A stretch of DNA of 64,000 nucleotides. Source: Nitrosopumilus cobalaminigenes (lineage in GTDB: Archaea > Thermoproteota > Nitrososphaeria > Nitrososphaerales > Nitrosopumilaceae). The position numbers and the translations under genes were made by a program. A model generated the notes under the pieces. It did not search any database. It worked only from the letters and a program-made list of their open reading frames with translations, and had not been told where the DNA came from. Of this stretch, positions 17,395-25,636 are shown one piece after another (position 1 is the stretch's first letter; each line of letters opens with the position of its first letter). The stretch covers positions 764,590 through 828,589 of the forward strand of contig NZ_CP026993.1 in the NCBI RefSeq assembly GCF_013407145.1. Reading direction: 5' to 3'.

Positions 17395-17631
17395 ATGGCT
17401 GAAAAAAAAGCAGTAAAGAAAACTACAAAAAAAACACCTGCAAAGAAAACAACCACAAAAGCTAAAACCACAAAAGCTAAAGGTACTAAAACTAAAAAAC
17501 CAAAAAATGAACCTCCAATCGATATGGGTATTGTAATAGTAGATGATGATATTAAGATTGATCAAGAACAAATCAATGAAGAACGACGAGCATATCTTGA
17601 AGAGGCTCGCTCTCAAGAAGCATCTGACTAG
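17395..17631 (+). CDS. Small protein with Lys/Thr/Ala-rich histone-tail-like N-terminus
   Basis: A 78-residue protein. Residues 1-40 are almost only Lys, Thr and Ala (KKTTKKTPAKKTTTKAK), like histone H1 tails; the remainder is acidic and helical (INEERRAYLEEARSQ). A TATA-like CTTTAAAAA about 30 bases upstream supports the start. Might bind nucleic acid through its tail; no family assigned. Confidence 0.65.
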   Translation: MAEKKAVKKTTKKTPAKKTTTKAKTTKAKGTKTKKPKNEPPIDMGIVIVDDDIKIDQEQINEERRAYLEEARSQEASD

Positions 17632-17665
17632 GAATCTTTATCAGATTCGGTAACATACACTATTC

Positions 17666-17905
17666 ATGCGTGCATTATGTTTAATCACTGTTAAACCTGG
17701 TAAGGTTGATTCTGTTGTTGCAATTTTAAAGAAAAAACGAAAAATTGTAAAACAGATTATGGTTGTTGCAGGAAGAGCTGATATCAGTGTTCTATTACAG
17801 GGAAATATTGATGAAATAAACAGTATTGTAATTGATTTTAAAAAAATTAAAGACATTGTAACAACTGAGACATTGATAGAAGTGGAGGTTGATTTGGGAT
17901 GGTAA
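17666..17905 (+). CDS. Stand-alone Lrp/AsnC ligand-binding (RAM) domain protein 1
   Basis: A 79-residue beta-alpha-beta-beta-alpha-beta domain (CLITVKPGKVDSVVAILKK, then MVVAGRADISVLLQGN) as in the C-terminal half of Lrp/AsnC regulators, without their helix-turn-helix. Such stand-alone RAM proteins form dimers or octamers that bind amino acids and may combine with DNA-binding Lrp members. The next gene is a second copy that overlaps this one by seven bases. Confidence 0.8.
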   Translation: MRALCLITVKPGKVDSVVAILKKKRKIVKQIMVVAGRADISVLLQGNIDEINSIVIDFKKIKDIVTTETLIEVEVDLGW

Positions 17906-18117
17906 GGGCAATCATTTTAGTTAAATCTCCTAAAAAACTAATAGCAGCTAGATTAAAAAAAATTACATCTGTCACGGATTCATTCCCAACTAGTGGTCAA
18001 TTTGATGCAGTTGCAATAATTGATGTTGCAGAATTAGTAGAGATTAAAGAAGTTGCAAATCAGATTCAAAAAATCAGTGGGGTTGATAGAACTGAAACCA
18101 TGGTTGAAGTGCAATGA
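17899..18117 (+). CDS. Stand-alone Lrp/AsnC ligand-binding (RAM) domain protein 2
   Basis: A 72-residue paralogue of the preceding protein (GQFDAVAIIDVAELVEIKEV, then RTETMVEVQ). The overlap with the preceding gene indicates coupled translation and suggests a mixed oligomer. No DNA-binding domain. Confidence 0.78.
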   Translation: MVRAIILVKSPKKLIAARLKKITSVTDSFPTSGQFDAVAIIDVAELVEIKEVANQIQKISGVDRTETMVEVQ

Positions 18118-18153
18118 GCAATGGATTTAAAGAACTTCTGACTAAGTATATCT

Positions 18154-18567
18154 GTGAACATCAAAAAAGTAGGCAATGTAATTTTAGCAGTAAAAGACAT
18201 TGACAAATCCCTACAATTTTACCATGAAATCATAGGTCTTCCAATTAAGAATCAAAGAAGATCCTGGATTGATTTGGGTACAACTGGTGCTTTATTGAGT
18301 TTACATCCCGCATCGTTAACAGCTCAACATGTTGGTGATTCTATTGATAGTGGAATTACTTTGGGATTTCTTGTTGGCGATGTTCAGTCTGCAGTTGACG
18401 AATTAAAAGAAAAAGGTGTCACAATACATCGTGATATTATTGAAAAAGATGCAGGAAAAAATGCGATCATTTTAGATCCTGACGGCTATCTTATTTCTTT
18501 ATTCGAACCTATCTTTGATGATAAAGATCAACAAACAGGCGGATATCAAGGATTTACACCAGCTTAG
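18154..18567 (+). CDS. VOC/glyoxalase-family protein
   Basis: A 137-residue vicinal-oxygen-chelate fold protein: two beta-alpha-beta-beta-beta modules with KVGNVILAVKDIDKSLQFYH at the start and ILDPDGYLISLFEP at the end, the latter supplying the usual Glu metal ligand. Other ligands are less clear. Starts at GTG 18154. Relatives include lactoylglutathione lyase and ring-cleaving dioxygenases; substrate unknown. Convergent with the next gene, overlapping by four bases. Confidence 0.8.
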   Translation: MNIKKVGNVILAVKDIDKSLQFYHEIIGLPIKNQRRSWIDLGTTGALLSLHPASLTAQHVGDSIDSGITLGFLVGDVQSAVDELKEKGVTIHRDIIEKDAGKNAIILDPDGYLISLFEPIFDDKDQQTGGYQGFTPA

Positions 18568-18956
18568 ATTGCTTTCTTAATTGAAGAAACAATATTCTCT
18601 AAGTCTTTTTCTTTTCTATTAAGTGACACATAATATGTCACATTATTTTTCTGTAAAATTAATATTGTAATTTTTTGATGTTGTAAAATCACATGTTCTA
18701 ATTTTCCAACAGAACTGACTGAGTCTTTTCTTAATGAGATTAGTGTGGATATTACAAATAATTCATTTTTGAAATCTTCTGATTGTAATAATGGTTTAAG
18801 GTTGGGCTTTATCATTCCAGTTAAAGTTCTACCATATGCGTTTACAACTCCAGCATATCTTACACTGTTTGATACTTGAAGAATTTTTTGACATTGTTTT
18901 CTATATTTGATAACAGTGTCTTTCCATTTATCTGCAGGAGTTTTAACCATGATCAA
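18564..18956 (-). CDS. Unknown thaumarchaeal-type protein, possibly roadblock/profilin-like
   Basis: A 130-residue protein. The order helix - YAGVVNAYGRTLTGMI strand pair - helix - ITILILQKNNVTYYVSLN strands - helix resembles the roadblock/LC7 or profilin-like fold seen in small archaeal proteins (DUF6659-like is my best guess from memory). Start could be ATG 18956 or the ATG two codons later. No function assigned. Confidence 0.6.
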   Translation of the reverse strand: MIMVKTPADKWKDTVIKYRKQCQKILQVSNSVRYAGVVNAYGRTLTGMIKPNLKPLLQSEDFKNELFVISTLISLRKDSVSSVGKLEHVILQHQKITILILQKNNVTYYVSLNRKEKDLENIVSSIKKAI

Positions 18957-19014
18957 ACTAATATTCGAAATTAATAAGGATGTTGTCTAATTGCAATTTT
19001 TAGAACTAGATATT

Positions 19015-19380
19015 TTATTTTGTTTCTTTTTGTAATTTTTTCTTCAATTCCATGTTTTCTTTTATCAGTTTGTCATTTTCTGTTTGGAGTGTTTCTATGG
19101 AATTTTGTCTTGTATATGCTGGATGTCCTGGTGGAATTACTGTTGAATTCATTGTAAGTAGTCCTGCTGCATATTGTTGATACATGTGTTGGAATCCTTG
19201 AAGTTTTTGAGCCATATTCTCAGCATTTTGTAAAAATTGTTTTTTCATTGGATTTTCATGGTTTTTGAACATTGGATTTGCTAACCCTGGTGGAAGTCTT
19301 GGGAATTGAAATGCTACATGTGGGATATTTGGATTTAATCCATACAAGTCACGTAGGTGATTTGTTACCATATTATCCAT
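19015..19380 (-). CDS. Unknown protein with C-terminal coiled coil
   Basis: A 121-residue protein. The first half is Pro/Asn/Met-rich (FPRLPPGLANPMFKNHENP), the middle Gln-rich, and the last ~30 residues form a heptad coiled coil (IETLQTENDKLIKENMELKK). Possibly an oligomeric scaffold; unrecognised. Confidence 0.6.
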   Translation of the reverse strand: MDNMVTNHLRDLYGLNPNIPHVAFQFPRLPPGLANPMFKNHENPMKKQFLQNAENMAQKLQGFQHMYQQYAAGLLTMNSTVIPPGHPAYTRQNSIETLQTENDKLIKENMELKKKLQKETK

Positions 19381-19517
19381 GAATATCCTCGATATTTGCT
19401 ATATTTGTGGCTTGCTTTAGTCATTTGATAAACAATGAAGCTAAATGTCAGTCGTTTTAGCTCAACTTGAGTTGATCGCAGATCCTTATAGATTCCCACT
19501 TTGGATCGCTGATACAC

Positions 19518-19664
19518 ATGGACGCATCAAAAAAAGCATGTCTAAAATGCAAAAAGGATATTGGAGAAAAAGATCTTCATAAAATTGTAATTTATGTTGT
19601 TCAAGAAAAATTCACTGAGCATCATTATGAACATGTAGAATGTCCCGATAATTTTACAGTTTAA
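19518..19664 (+). CDS. Small Cys/His protein, probable zinc binder
   Basis: A 48-residue frame starting ATG 19518 with CLKC near residue 8 and HHYEHVEC near residue 37, a CxxC...H...C arrangement that fits a small zinc finger. It fills the gap between two minus-strand genes and has normal coding composition. Confidence 0.55.
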   Translation: MDASKKACLKCKKDIGEKDLHKIVIYVVQEKFTEHHYEHVECPDNFTV

Positions 19665-19673
19665 TTTTTAAAT

Positions 19674-20468
19674 TTATCCTTTGAATTCATATACATTGTA
19701 GGTTTCGCCCGTAGTTCTTGAACGATACTTCCATTCTTCTTTTGTCCAAACAACTTGAATGAAGTCTTTTTGATAACTGGGATGCAATCTTTGGTACACA
19801 TCACTGCCAATCAAAATTTGATTTGGTTTTGCCATGTTTTGAATTTTTGCTGCAATATTCATAGCAGGACCCATTAAATCCACATGAGAGTTATCAACAT
19901 CTGCCCCATATCTTACAACAATATTTTGACCAAAATCAACTCCAATCTTTACCATCAAATCAGGATAATCATATTGATTTAGAATTGGGTTAATTCCTTT
20001 TTGAATAATTGAAATCATTGACTTTGCACAATTTACAGCATTGTCTCCTGTTTGCATTTTATCACCTACGAAATAACCAATAACAGCATCGCCTACAAAT
20101 TTTAAAACATAACCATGATGTTGTCTGATAACAGCTGCCATTTCTTGAGAGAATGAACTTATGATAATTGCAATTTTTTCTGGAGGCATTTCTAATGTCA
20201 TTGTGGTGGAGCCCACCAAATCCACATAGAGCACAACCATATCCAATTTAGAAAAAACATTTTTTCTTAGAAATTGGTCTGACTCGTCAATCAGTCCCGA
20301 ATATTCGTAACCTTTTTTGAGGGCAGCCCAAACTCGCTTTTGAGTTTCTAAAATCATAGTTTCAGAATCTAGTGTCTGCTGTTGATTCTTGCTAAGTAGC
20401 ATATCCACTACGCTGTTACTTTTTGTTTCTTCAGTTTCAGGATTGCTCTCAATTTTTTCTTCAGTCAT
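19674..20468 (-). CDS. Class III adenylate/guanylate cyclase
   Basis: A 264-residue cytoplasmic protein. The catalytic domain spans residues ~75-240 with both metal Asp residues (YVDLVGST Asp83, FVGDA Asp127), the substrate-specifying Lys123 in LKFVGD and Asp in HVDLMG, a combination that favours ATP over GTP. The transition-state Asn is present (MNIAAKI) but the usual Arg four residues on is Lys. No membrane or sensor domain besides a ~70-residue N-terminal helical region. Preceded eight bases upstream by a 40-residue zinc ribbon with GAGGT near the ATG, so they form an operon. Confidence 0.85.
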   Translation of the reverse strand: MTEEKIESNPETEETKSNSVVDMLLSKNQQQTLDSETMILETQKRVWAALKKGYEYSGLIDESDQFLRKNVFSKLDMVVLYVDLVGSTTMTLEMPPEKIAIIISSFSQEMAAVIRQHHGYVLKFVGDAVIGYFVGDKMQTGDNAVNCAKSMISIIQKGINPILNQYDYPDLMVKIGVDFGQNIVVRYGADVDNSHVDLMGPAMNIAAKIQNMAKPNQILIGSDVYQRLHPSYQKDFIQVVWTKEEWKYRSRTTGETYNVYEFKG

Positions 20469-20476
20469 ATTTTACC

Positions 20477-20599
20477 TCATTCTAAGGGGAAATCTACTCC
20501 ACATTTGGGGCATTTACCTCTTTTTCCCTTGTATCCATCATGATAATACTCTGTAATATTTTCATTACAGTTATCACAAGTATTTTTTAATTGCCCCAT
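20477..20599 (-). CDS. Small zinc-ribbon protein upstream of the cyclase
   Basis: A 40-residue protein with CDNC near residue 8 and CPKC near residue 30, a clear four-Cys zinc ribbon. The cyclase ATG follows eight bases after its stop and its last codons carry the cyclase ribosome-binding site, so they are co-translated; a regulatory partner of the cyclase is possible. Confidence 0.65.
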   Translation of the reverse strand: MGQLKNTCDNCNENITEYYHDGYKGKRGKCPKCGVDFPLE

Positions 20600-20672
20600 G
20601 CCTATAATTGCCATCCAATCTATTTAGATTTGATCATGAAGGTTTAAGGAGAGCAGTTTCTCGATATTTCAT

Positions 20673-21515
20673 GTGAGATTAGGTTCAAGATCATCTAATG
20701 AATTCATTCAATTACTTAATGAAAAAAATGAATTAATCCAAAAATCATATCTGCCAAAAATGATTGATTTGACAAAAATGATTGATGTCAAAGTAATGAT
20801 GGGAGATTCTACAATTACTGATCAAAAAACATTTGATCCAAAATTAATATCAGACTATTTTCAAAAAATTAATGATTCATTAAAAGATTGGTCACTACAA
20901 GATGTTTCAATTACAAACAATCAAGATGTAAGAAGAATTTTTACAAAATTTGAAATCAGAGAAGGAAATTATTTGATTTCAGGGCATTTATCATTACAGT
21001 TTCATGTTTTGTTATATTACAAACCCGATCAACGAGTTATTGATTGTCAAAAAGAGCTTTCGGAGATTGTTGATTTAACAAAAAATGAGCAAGAGCAACT
21101 TTCAGATAATAGTGATCAAATTGTATTAAACAAACTCAAAGAAATGGGATACAAGGATTTTGATCATCAGAAATTATTTGAAGTATTTTATGAAAATGAT
21201 GAATTTAGAGAAAAAGTTTTTTCAGAAATTCAAAAAGATGCTGGAGTTGATTTTCAAGAATTGTCTGAAAAAAAGTCTAAACTCTTTTCTGAACTTGATT
21301 CATTATTGGTAGAAACATATCAAACATCTCCTGTACTAATAGATGATCCTAAATTAGTTGGAGGTGAAGAGGGTTGTTTGTTATCAATAGATTTAGAATT
21401 TATTAAAAACGATACTCGTGAAGGAGTATTTGATCCTAGAAAAATGTCTGATTCCACCAAAGAACATATTCTAAATAGATTAGTAGAACTTGAAACAGTA
21501 ATTCAATCTTCATAA
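20673..21515 (+). CDS. Unknown 280-residue protein
   Basis: Starts at GTG 20673 (the overlapping ATG at 20671 runs straight into a stop). Acidic, soluble, mixed alpha-beta, with a long Glu/Lys-rich helical section in the middle and a C-terminal ELETVIQSS helix. No signal peptide, membrane helix or catalytic motif recognised. Monocistronic, with ~180 bases after it that hold no gene. Confidence 0.65.
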   Translation: MRLGSRSSNEFIQLLNEKNELIQKSYLPKMIDLTKMIDVKVMMGDSTITDQKTFDPKLISDYFQKINDSLKDWSLQDVSITNNQDVRRIFTKFEIREGNYLISGHLSLQFHVLLYYKPDQRVIDCQKELSEIVDLTKNEQEQLSDNSDQIVLNKLKEMGYKDFDHQKLFEVFYENDEFREKVFSEIQKDAGVDFQELSEKKSKLFSELDSLLVETYQTSPVLIDDPKLVGGEEGCLLSIDLEFIKNDTREGVFDPRKMSDSTKEHILNRLVELETVIQSS

Positions 21516-21695
21516 AACCCAGGAAACCGGAAAATGAGATATTCTCTCAAAGGGGAGATCCGGCTCCTGTGTATAATTTCAACGACAATTTCAAAGTATT
21601 TAGGCATTCCTGAAATTTTACACATAAAATTTGACTAATGATGCAACTTTTCCGTAGAAGAAGTAAAATACACCAAACCGATAGCATCATTTCCA

Positions 21696-22904
21696 ATGAA
21701 CCCCACATATGATGACATACTAGCTGCAAATGCATTACGAGGTAATGAAATTAAAAAAACACCTCTGATACATACTCCTACATTTAGTGAGATTACTGGT
21801 TCAGATGTATATCTAAAAGCAGAGTTTCGGCAAAAGACCGGTTCGTTTAAAATTCGTGGAGCTTATTTTAAAATAAAATCATTAACGGATGAAGAAAAAA
21901 AACATGGTGTTGTTGCAGCGTCAGCAGGTAACCATGCACAAGGAGTTGCCTTTGCATCCTCATTAGAAAAAATACCTTGTACTATAGTAATGCCAAAAAA
22001 TGCATCTCCTGCAAAAGTTGCTGCTACTAGAGGTTATGGTGCTAATGTAATCTTAGAGGGAGTAAATTATGATGAATCATCATCAAAAGCAAAAGAGATA
22101 GCCAAAGAGACTGGGGCTACAATGATACATGCATTTGATGATCCACAAATAATTGCAGCACAAGGAGTTATCGGATTAGAGATACTAGAAGATCTACCGG
22201 ATGTAGATGAAATCTATTTGCCCATAGGTGGTGGCGGATTGGCTGCAGGAACATTGATTGCAATAAAAGAAAAAAATCCAAATATCAAAGTTATAGGAGT
22301 ACAGTCAAAATCATTCCCATCAATGCATGACTCTGTAAAACAAGGTTCAATCACTTCAAGTGGTGGCGATAGAACTATAGCTGATGGCATTTCAGTTAAA
22401 GTGCCAGGACAATTAACATTTACAGTGATCAAAGAACTCATCGATGAAATAGTTCTAGTGGATGATATTGAAATCACAAAGGCAATGTTCCTCTTAATGG
22501 AAAGAATGAAGTTTGTTGTAGAGCCAGCTGGTGCCTCAAGTTTAGCATATCTAATTTCAAAAAAACCGGCTGTTGGAAAAAAGGTCGTAGCAGTTTTGGC
22601 GGGAGGAAATGTAGACATGTATCTTTTGGGTCAAATTGTAGACAAAGGATTAGCTGCAATGGGCAGATTACTCAAAATCTCTGTTTTACTGCCTGATAGA
22701 CCTGGTGCTTTCAAGGAAATAATTGATGAGATATCTCTAGCCAATGCAAATATCATAGAAGTTGTACATGACAGACTAAGTTCGAATATTAATGCAGGAT
22801 CAGCTGGAGTTACCTTAAGTTTAGAAACACAAGGAAAAGAGCAAGCTCAATTATTAATTGATTCATTAAAGAAGAAGAATATTCAATTCACTTTATTGAC
22901 TTGA
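21696..22904 (+). CDS. ilvA: Threonine ammonia-lyase (threonine dehydratase)
   Basis: PLP enzyme deaminating threonine to 2-oxobutyrate, the first step of isoleucine synthesis by this route. Residues 1-320 are the fold II PLP domain: Lys52 in KTGSFKIRG, the SAGNHAQG loop and the GGGGLAAG phosphate-binding turn. Residues ~325-402 form one ACT-like domain (ISVLLPDRPGAFKEI), as in the 400-residue IlvA/TdcB-like type that can respond to amino acids. Full length, single ATG start at 21696. Ends at the convergent purE stop. Confidence 0.93.
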   Translation: MNPTYDDILAANALRGNEIKKTPLIHTPTFSEITGSDVYLKAEFRQKTGSFKIRGAYFKIKSLTDEEKKHGVVAASAGNHAQGVAFASSLEKIPCTIVMPKNASPAKVAATRGYGANVILEGVNYDESSSKAKEIAKETGATMIHAFDDPQIIAAQGVIGLEILEDLPDVDEIYLPIGGGGLAAGTLIAIKEKNPNIKVIGVQSKSFPSMHDSVKQGSITSSGGDRTIADGISVKVPGQLTFTVIKELIDEIVLVDDIEITKAMFLLMERMKFVVEPAGASSLAYLISKKPAVGKKVVAVLAGGNVDMYLLGQIVDKGLAAMGRLLKISVLLPDRPGAFKEIIDEISLANANIIEVVHDRLSSNINAGSAGVTLSLETQGKEQAQLLIDSLKKKNIQFTLLT

Positions 22905-23480
22905 TTAATTGAATTTCTTTTTAGCAAATTTTGAAAGGCCTTGTTTTTGTAACTGATCTGATTCTTTCATAACTGAATTATGTTGATTTGATTTATGTAA
23001 TTTTAATTTCTTTTTTAAATCTGGAAATTCATTTGCAAGAATTTTCATGGCGTAAATTCCAGCATTACCTGCTTTGTTTACTCCAACTGCAACGACTGGA
23101 GAACCAGAAGGCATTTCAGTTATAGACAATAATGAATCCAGCCCCCCAAATGCAGAAAATTTCTCAGTATCTGTTTTTTTATGATGTTTGTCATTGTATA
23201 CCAAGATTGGTACGCCAATTACAGGAATGGTTGTGTGTGATGCTATCATTCCAGGTAAATGTGCAGCTCCTCCGGCACCAGCTATGATAATTTTAAATCC
23301 CATTTTTTCAGCATGTTTTGCATATTCTGCTAATCTTGCAGGAGTTCTATGTGCAGATACGATTTGATCCTCATGTTTAATTTTATGCTCATCTAAAATT
23401 TCTGCTGCTCCCTGCATAATTCTACTATCAGAACTAGATCCCATAATGATTCCAACAAGTGGTTTTTTAGAATAGGCCAT
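22905..23480 (-). CDS. purE: 5-(carboxyamino)imidazole ribonucleotide mutase
   Basis: Converts N5-CAIR to CAIR in purine synthesis. Signature residues are present: GSSSDSRIM near the N-terminus, SAHRTP, and GAGGAAHLPGM. ATG 23480 gives a 191-residue protein close to family length with a ~25-residue Lys/Gln-rich tail; an upstream start at 23552 would add an unlikely hydrophobic leader. Divergent from purK, with which it functions. Confidence 0.94.
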   Translation of the reverse strand: MAYSKKPLVGIIMGSSSDSRIMQGAAEILDEHKIKHEDQIVSAHRTPARLAEYAKHAEKMGFKIIIAGAGGAAHLPGMIASHTTIPVIGVPILVYNDKHHKKTDTEKFSAFGGLDSLLSITEMPSGSPVVAVGVNKAGNAGIYAMKILANEFPDLKKKLKLHKSNQHNSVMKESDQLQKQGLSKFAKKKFN

Positions 23481-23530
23481 GATATTAGGAAAAACTAGAG
23501 AGTAATTAACAATTCTATTACAAAAAATTA

Positions 23531-23547
23531 GATATATTTTGTATATC
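23531..23547. promoter_or_regulatory. Inverted repeat between purE and purK
   Basis: GATATA-N5-TATATC, a perfect 17-bp inverted repeat midway between the divergent purE (23480) and purK (23587) starts. It could hold TATA boxes for both directions or an operator shared by the two genes. Confidence 0.4.
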
Positions 23548-23586
23548 GACATTAGATTTTTTTAATCGAAAAATACACATTTGGCT

Positions 23587-24729
23587 ATGGGGAAAATTCT
23601 TGGCATTATTGGTGGAGGTCAATTAGGAATGATGATTGCAGAAGCTGCGAAAAAAATGCCTAATGAGATATCTGAAATTATCGTATTGGATCCTACTGAA
23701 AATTGTCCTGCAGCTCAAGTTGGTGCCACACAAATTATTGCAGATTTTAAAGATAAAGACGCAATAGTTGAACTCTCTGAAAAATCAGATATCATCACAT
23801 ATGAAATAGAGTCTGGAGATAGTGATATTTTAAAATCAGTTGAAAAAAATGCAGAAATTAACCCGTCCCCCGAAACATTAAGAATTATTCAAGACAAATA
23901 TTTACAAAAAACTTTTTTGAAGGAAAATAATATTCCCGTCCCAGATTTTGTTAAAATTGAAAATATTGAGGATGTCAAAAATACATTAAAAGAATATGGA
24001 TATCCTGCACTACTAAAAGCTAGAAGAGACGCATATGATGGTCGTGGGAACTACAAGATTGATTCTGAAGAGATGATTCAAGAGGCTTATGATTATTTTA
24101 AGGGACAAAAATTATTGTTGGAGAAATTTGTTCCATTCAAAATGGAAGTCTCTGTAATAGCATCAAGAAATACAAAAGGTCAAATCAAAACATATCCACT
24201 AGTTGAAAATATTCATGAAGAAAACATATTGCGTGAAACTATAGCTCCTGCAAGAGTTTCAGAAGAAATTACCAAAAAAGCAGAACTTATTGCAGAAAAG
24301 ACCATGGCCGTACTAAAAGGTGCAGGAATATTTGGAATTGAGATGTTTGTAACCCAAGATGATTCTATAGTGATTAATGAAATTGCCCCACGTGTTCACA
24401 ACTCTGGTCATCATTCACTACAATCAAGTGAAACATCACAATTTGAGCAACATCTCAGAGCAATTTTGGGTTTAGAATTAGGCAGTACCAAATTAATTCA
24501 CAATACAATAATGTACAATATACTTGGCTCAAAAGAATTTCAAGGGGAGTACAAACCACTAGAAATTTCTGATGAGGGTGTATTTTTGAAAATGTATGGA
24601 AAAAAAGTTTCAAAACCTCTAAGAAAATTAGGCCATTTCAACCTAGTAGGAAGTAAGGGTGAATCAATTGCGCAGTTGATTGAAAAACTAAACACCCTCA
24701 AAGATAGGGCAGCAGTACAATCAATCTGA
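23587..24729 (+). CDS. purK: 5-(carboxyamino)imidazole ribonucleotide synthase
   Basis: ATP-grasp enzyme making N5-CAIR from AIR, bicarbonate and ATP. N-terminal GIIGGGQLGMMIAEAA, central ATP-grasp segment LLKARRDAYDGRGN and the metal-binding NEIAPRVHNSGHHS motif are all present; 380 residues, normal length. ATG 23587 preferred to TTG 23581. Divergent from purE, so the two consecutive pathway steps share a control region. Confidence 0.94.
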   Translation: MGKILGIIGGGQLGMMIAEAAKKMPNEISEIIVLDPTENCPAAQVGATQIIADFKDKDAIVELSEKSDIITYEIESGDSDILKSVEKNAEINPSPETLRIIQDKYLQKTFLKENNIPVPDFVKIENIEDVKNTLKEYGYPALLKARRDAYDGRGNYKIDSEEMIQEAYDYFKGQKLLLEKFVPFKMEVSVIASRNTKGQIKTYPLVENIHEENILRETIAPARVSEEITKKAELIAEKTMAVLKGAGIFGIEMFVTQDDSIVINEIAPRVHNSGHHSLQSSETSQFEQHLRAILGLELGSTKLIHNTIMYNILGSKEFQGEYKPLEISDEGVFLKMYGKKVSKPLRKLGHFNLVGSKGESIAQLIEKLNTLKDRAAVQSI

Positions 24730-24763
24730 TTAAGTTTATTAATTGTGAAAAATTCATTTTGGT

Positions 24764-25153
24764 ATGGCATTAACTGTTTCATTAATTCTTGCTGGAATAG
24801 CAATTGGATTGCTTTCACTTTATGCTGCAGATGTAGCAGTTGCAATGTCTTCAGATAGTGATCATGGATTTTTGCCTCTTGATCATATGCAAAGAGGTAT
24901 GGGTCTTGGTGGACCTGCATTGATATTACCAATAATTGCATTTTTCATATCTAGAAAAGAACCTTCAAAGGGATTGGGAATTATGATAATCATTTCAGGG
25001 ATTTTGATCATTCTAGGTGGAGTTGTAGTTTTAGCAAATCCTGCTCCTGCTGCAGAAACTTCAGATAGAGATCCAATGGCCTCAATGGCAATGATGTTTG
25101 TTCCAGCTGCAATCCAATTAGCATTAGGCGGCATCAAAATTTCAAAATCATAA
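24764..25153 (+). CDS. Unknown small membrane protein
   Basis: A 129-residue protein with three to four hydrophobic helices (residues ~4-27, 46-62, 70-92, 108-124) and short loops; Met-rich stretches (SMAMMF, MQRGMG). No family recognised. It follows purK by 34 bases and may be transcribed with it. Confidence 0.6.
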   Translation: MALTVSLILAGIAIGLLSLYAADVAVAMSSDSDHGFLPLDHMQRGMGLGGPALILPIIAFFISRKEPSKGLGIMIIISGILIILGGVVVLANPAPAAETSDRDPMASMAMMFVPAAIQLALGGIKISKS

Positions 25154-25164
25154 ATAAAAATACC

Positions 25165-25299
25165 ATGCCTATTTGTGCAAAATGTGAAAATGATGTGAAT
25201 AAAGTATATGATTGTGATCATACAGATTATTTAGATTACTGTAAAGAATGCTATACAGAGTTACATTACAATATAACAGAAGAAGGTAAAACATCATGA
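25165..25299 (+). CDS. Tiny Cys-rich protein with CxxCYTELHY motif, copy A
   Basis: A 44-residue frame: CAKC at residues 4-7 and CKECYTELHYN near residue 27, a four-Cys zinc-binding layout. The CYTELHYY motif recurs in the next tiny gene, whose ATG overlaps this stop (ATGA). The repeated motif and overlaps argue that both are real. Confidence 0.65.
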   Translation: MPICAKCENDVNKVYDCDHTDYLDYCKECYTELHYNITEEGKTS

Positions 25300-25385
25300 A
25301 AAAACTAACTTTAGATTTCCCATATTGTCCTGAATGTTATACTGAATTACATTACTACGTTAGCGATACAACTGAGAATGAATGA
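25296..25385 (+). CDS. Tiny Cys protein with CPECYTELHYY motif, copy B
   Basis: Only 29 residues, with one CxxC (CPECYTELHYY) shared with the preceding protein. Start overlaps the preceding stop by four bases and its stop overlaps the next gene's ATG, so three small genes form a coupled chain. Confidence 0.55.
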   Translation: MKKLTLDFPYCPECYTELHYYVSDTTENE

Positions 25386-25636
25386 TCATGTTAACTGAGA
25401 AAGAAATTGCCATTTACGCTTTAGGAAAAACAGAAGGAGTTCACTCTATAGCTGAAACCCTTGGAAAAGGACTAGATGATGAAAAATATATTGAATCTTG
25501 GAATAAAACAATGAAATTACTTGGTATTGAGATGCCATTAAAAGATCTTGAAAAAATCTATAACGAGTTTGCAAAAAAGATGGAAGATCTAGTAGATTAT
25601 GAAAACATAAAACCTGAAAAATCTACCACAAAATAG
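25382..25636 (+). CDS. Unknown small helical protein
   Basis: An 84-residue, charged, mostly helical protein (EKYIESWNKTMKLLGIEM); no recognised domain. Start may be ATG 25382 or ATG 25388. Its stop is followed at once by the ATG of the nucleotidyltransferase, so these genes form one operon. Confidence 0.6.
   Translation: MIMLTEKEIAIYALGKTEGVHSIAETLGKGLDDEKYIESWNKTMKLLGIEMPLKDLEKIYNEFAKKMEDLVDYENIKPEKSTTK

Noticed and set aside
17296..17616. Cys/Phe-rich minus-strand frame
   Set aside because: Antisense of the Lys/Thr-rich protein; composition is a mirror of AAA/ACA codons.
18114..18203. A 29-codon frame starting at the ATG overlapping the second RAM stop
   Set aside because: It runs in another frame into the VOC gene, with no recognisable protein features.
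21516..21695. Possible structured RNA or riboswitch ahead of ilvA
   Set aside because: Short GAGA/TCTC and CCGG repeats are present but no known riboswitch or C/D-box pattern could be drawn; nothing supportable seen.
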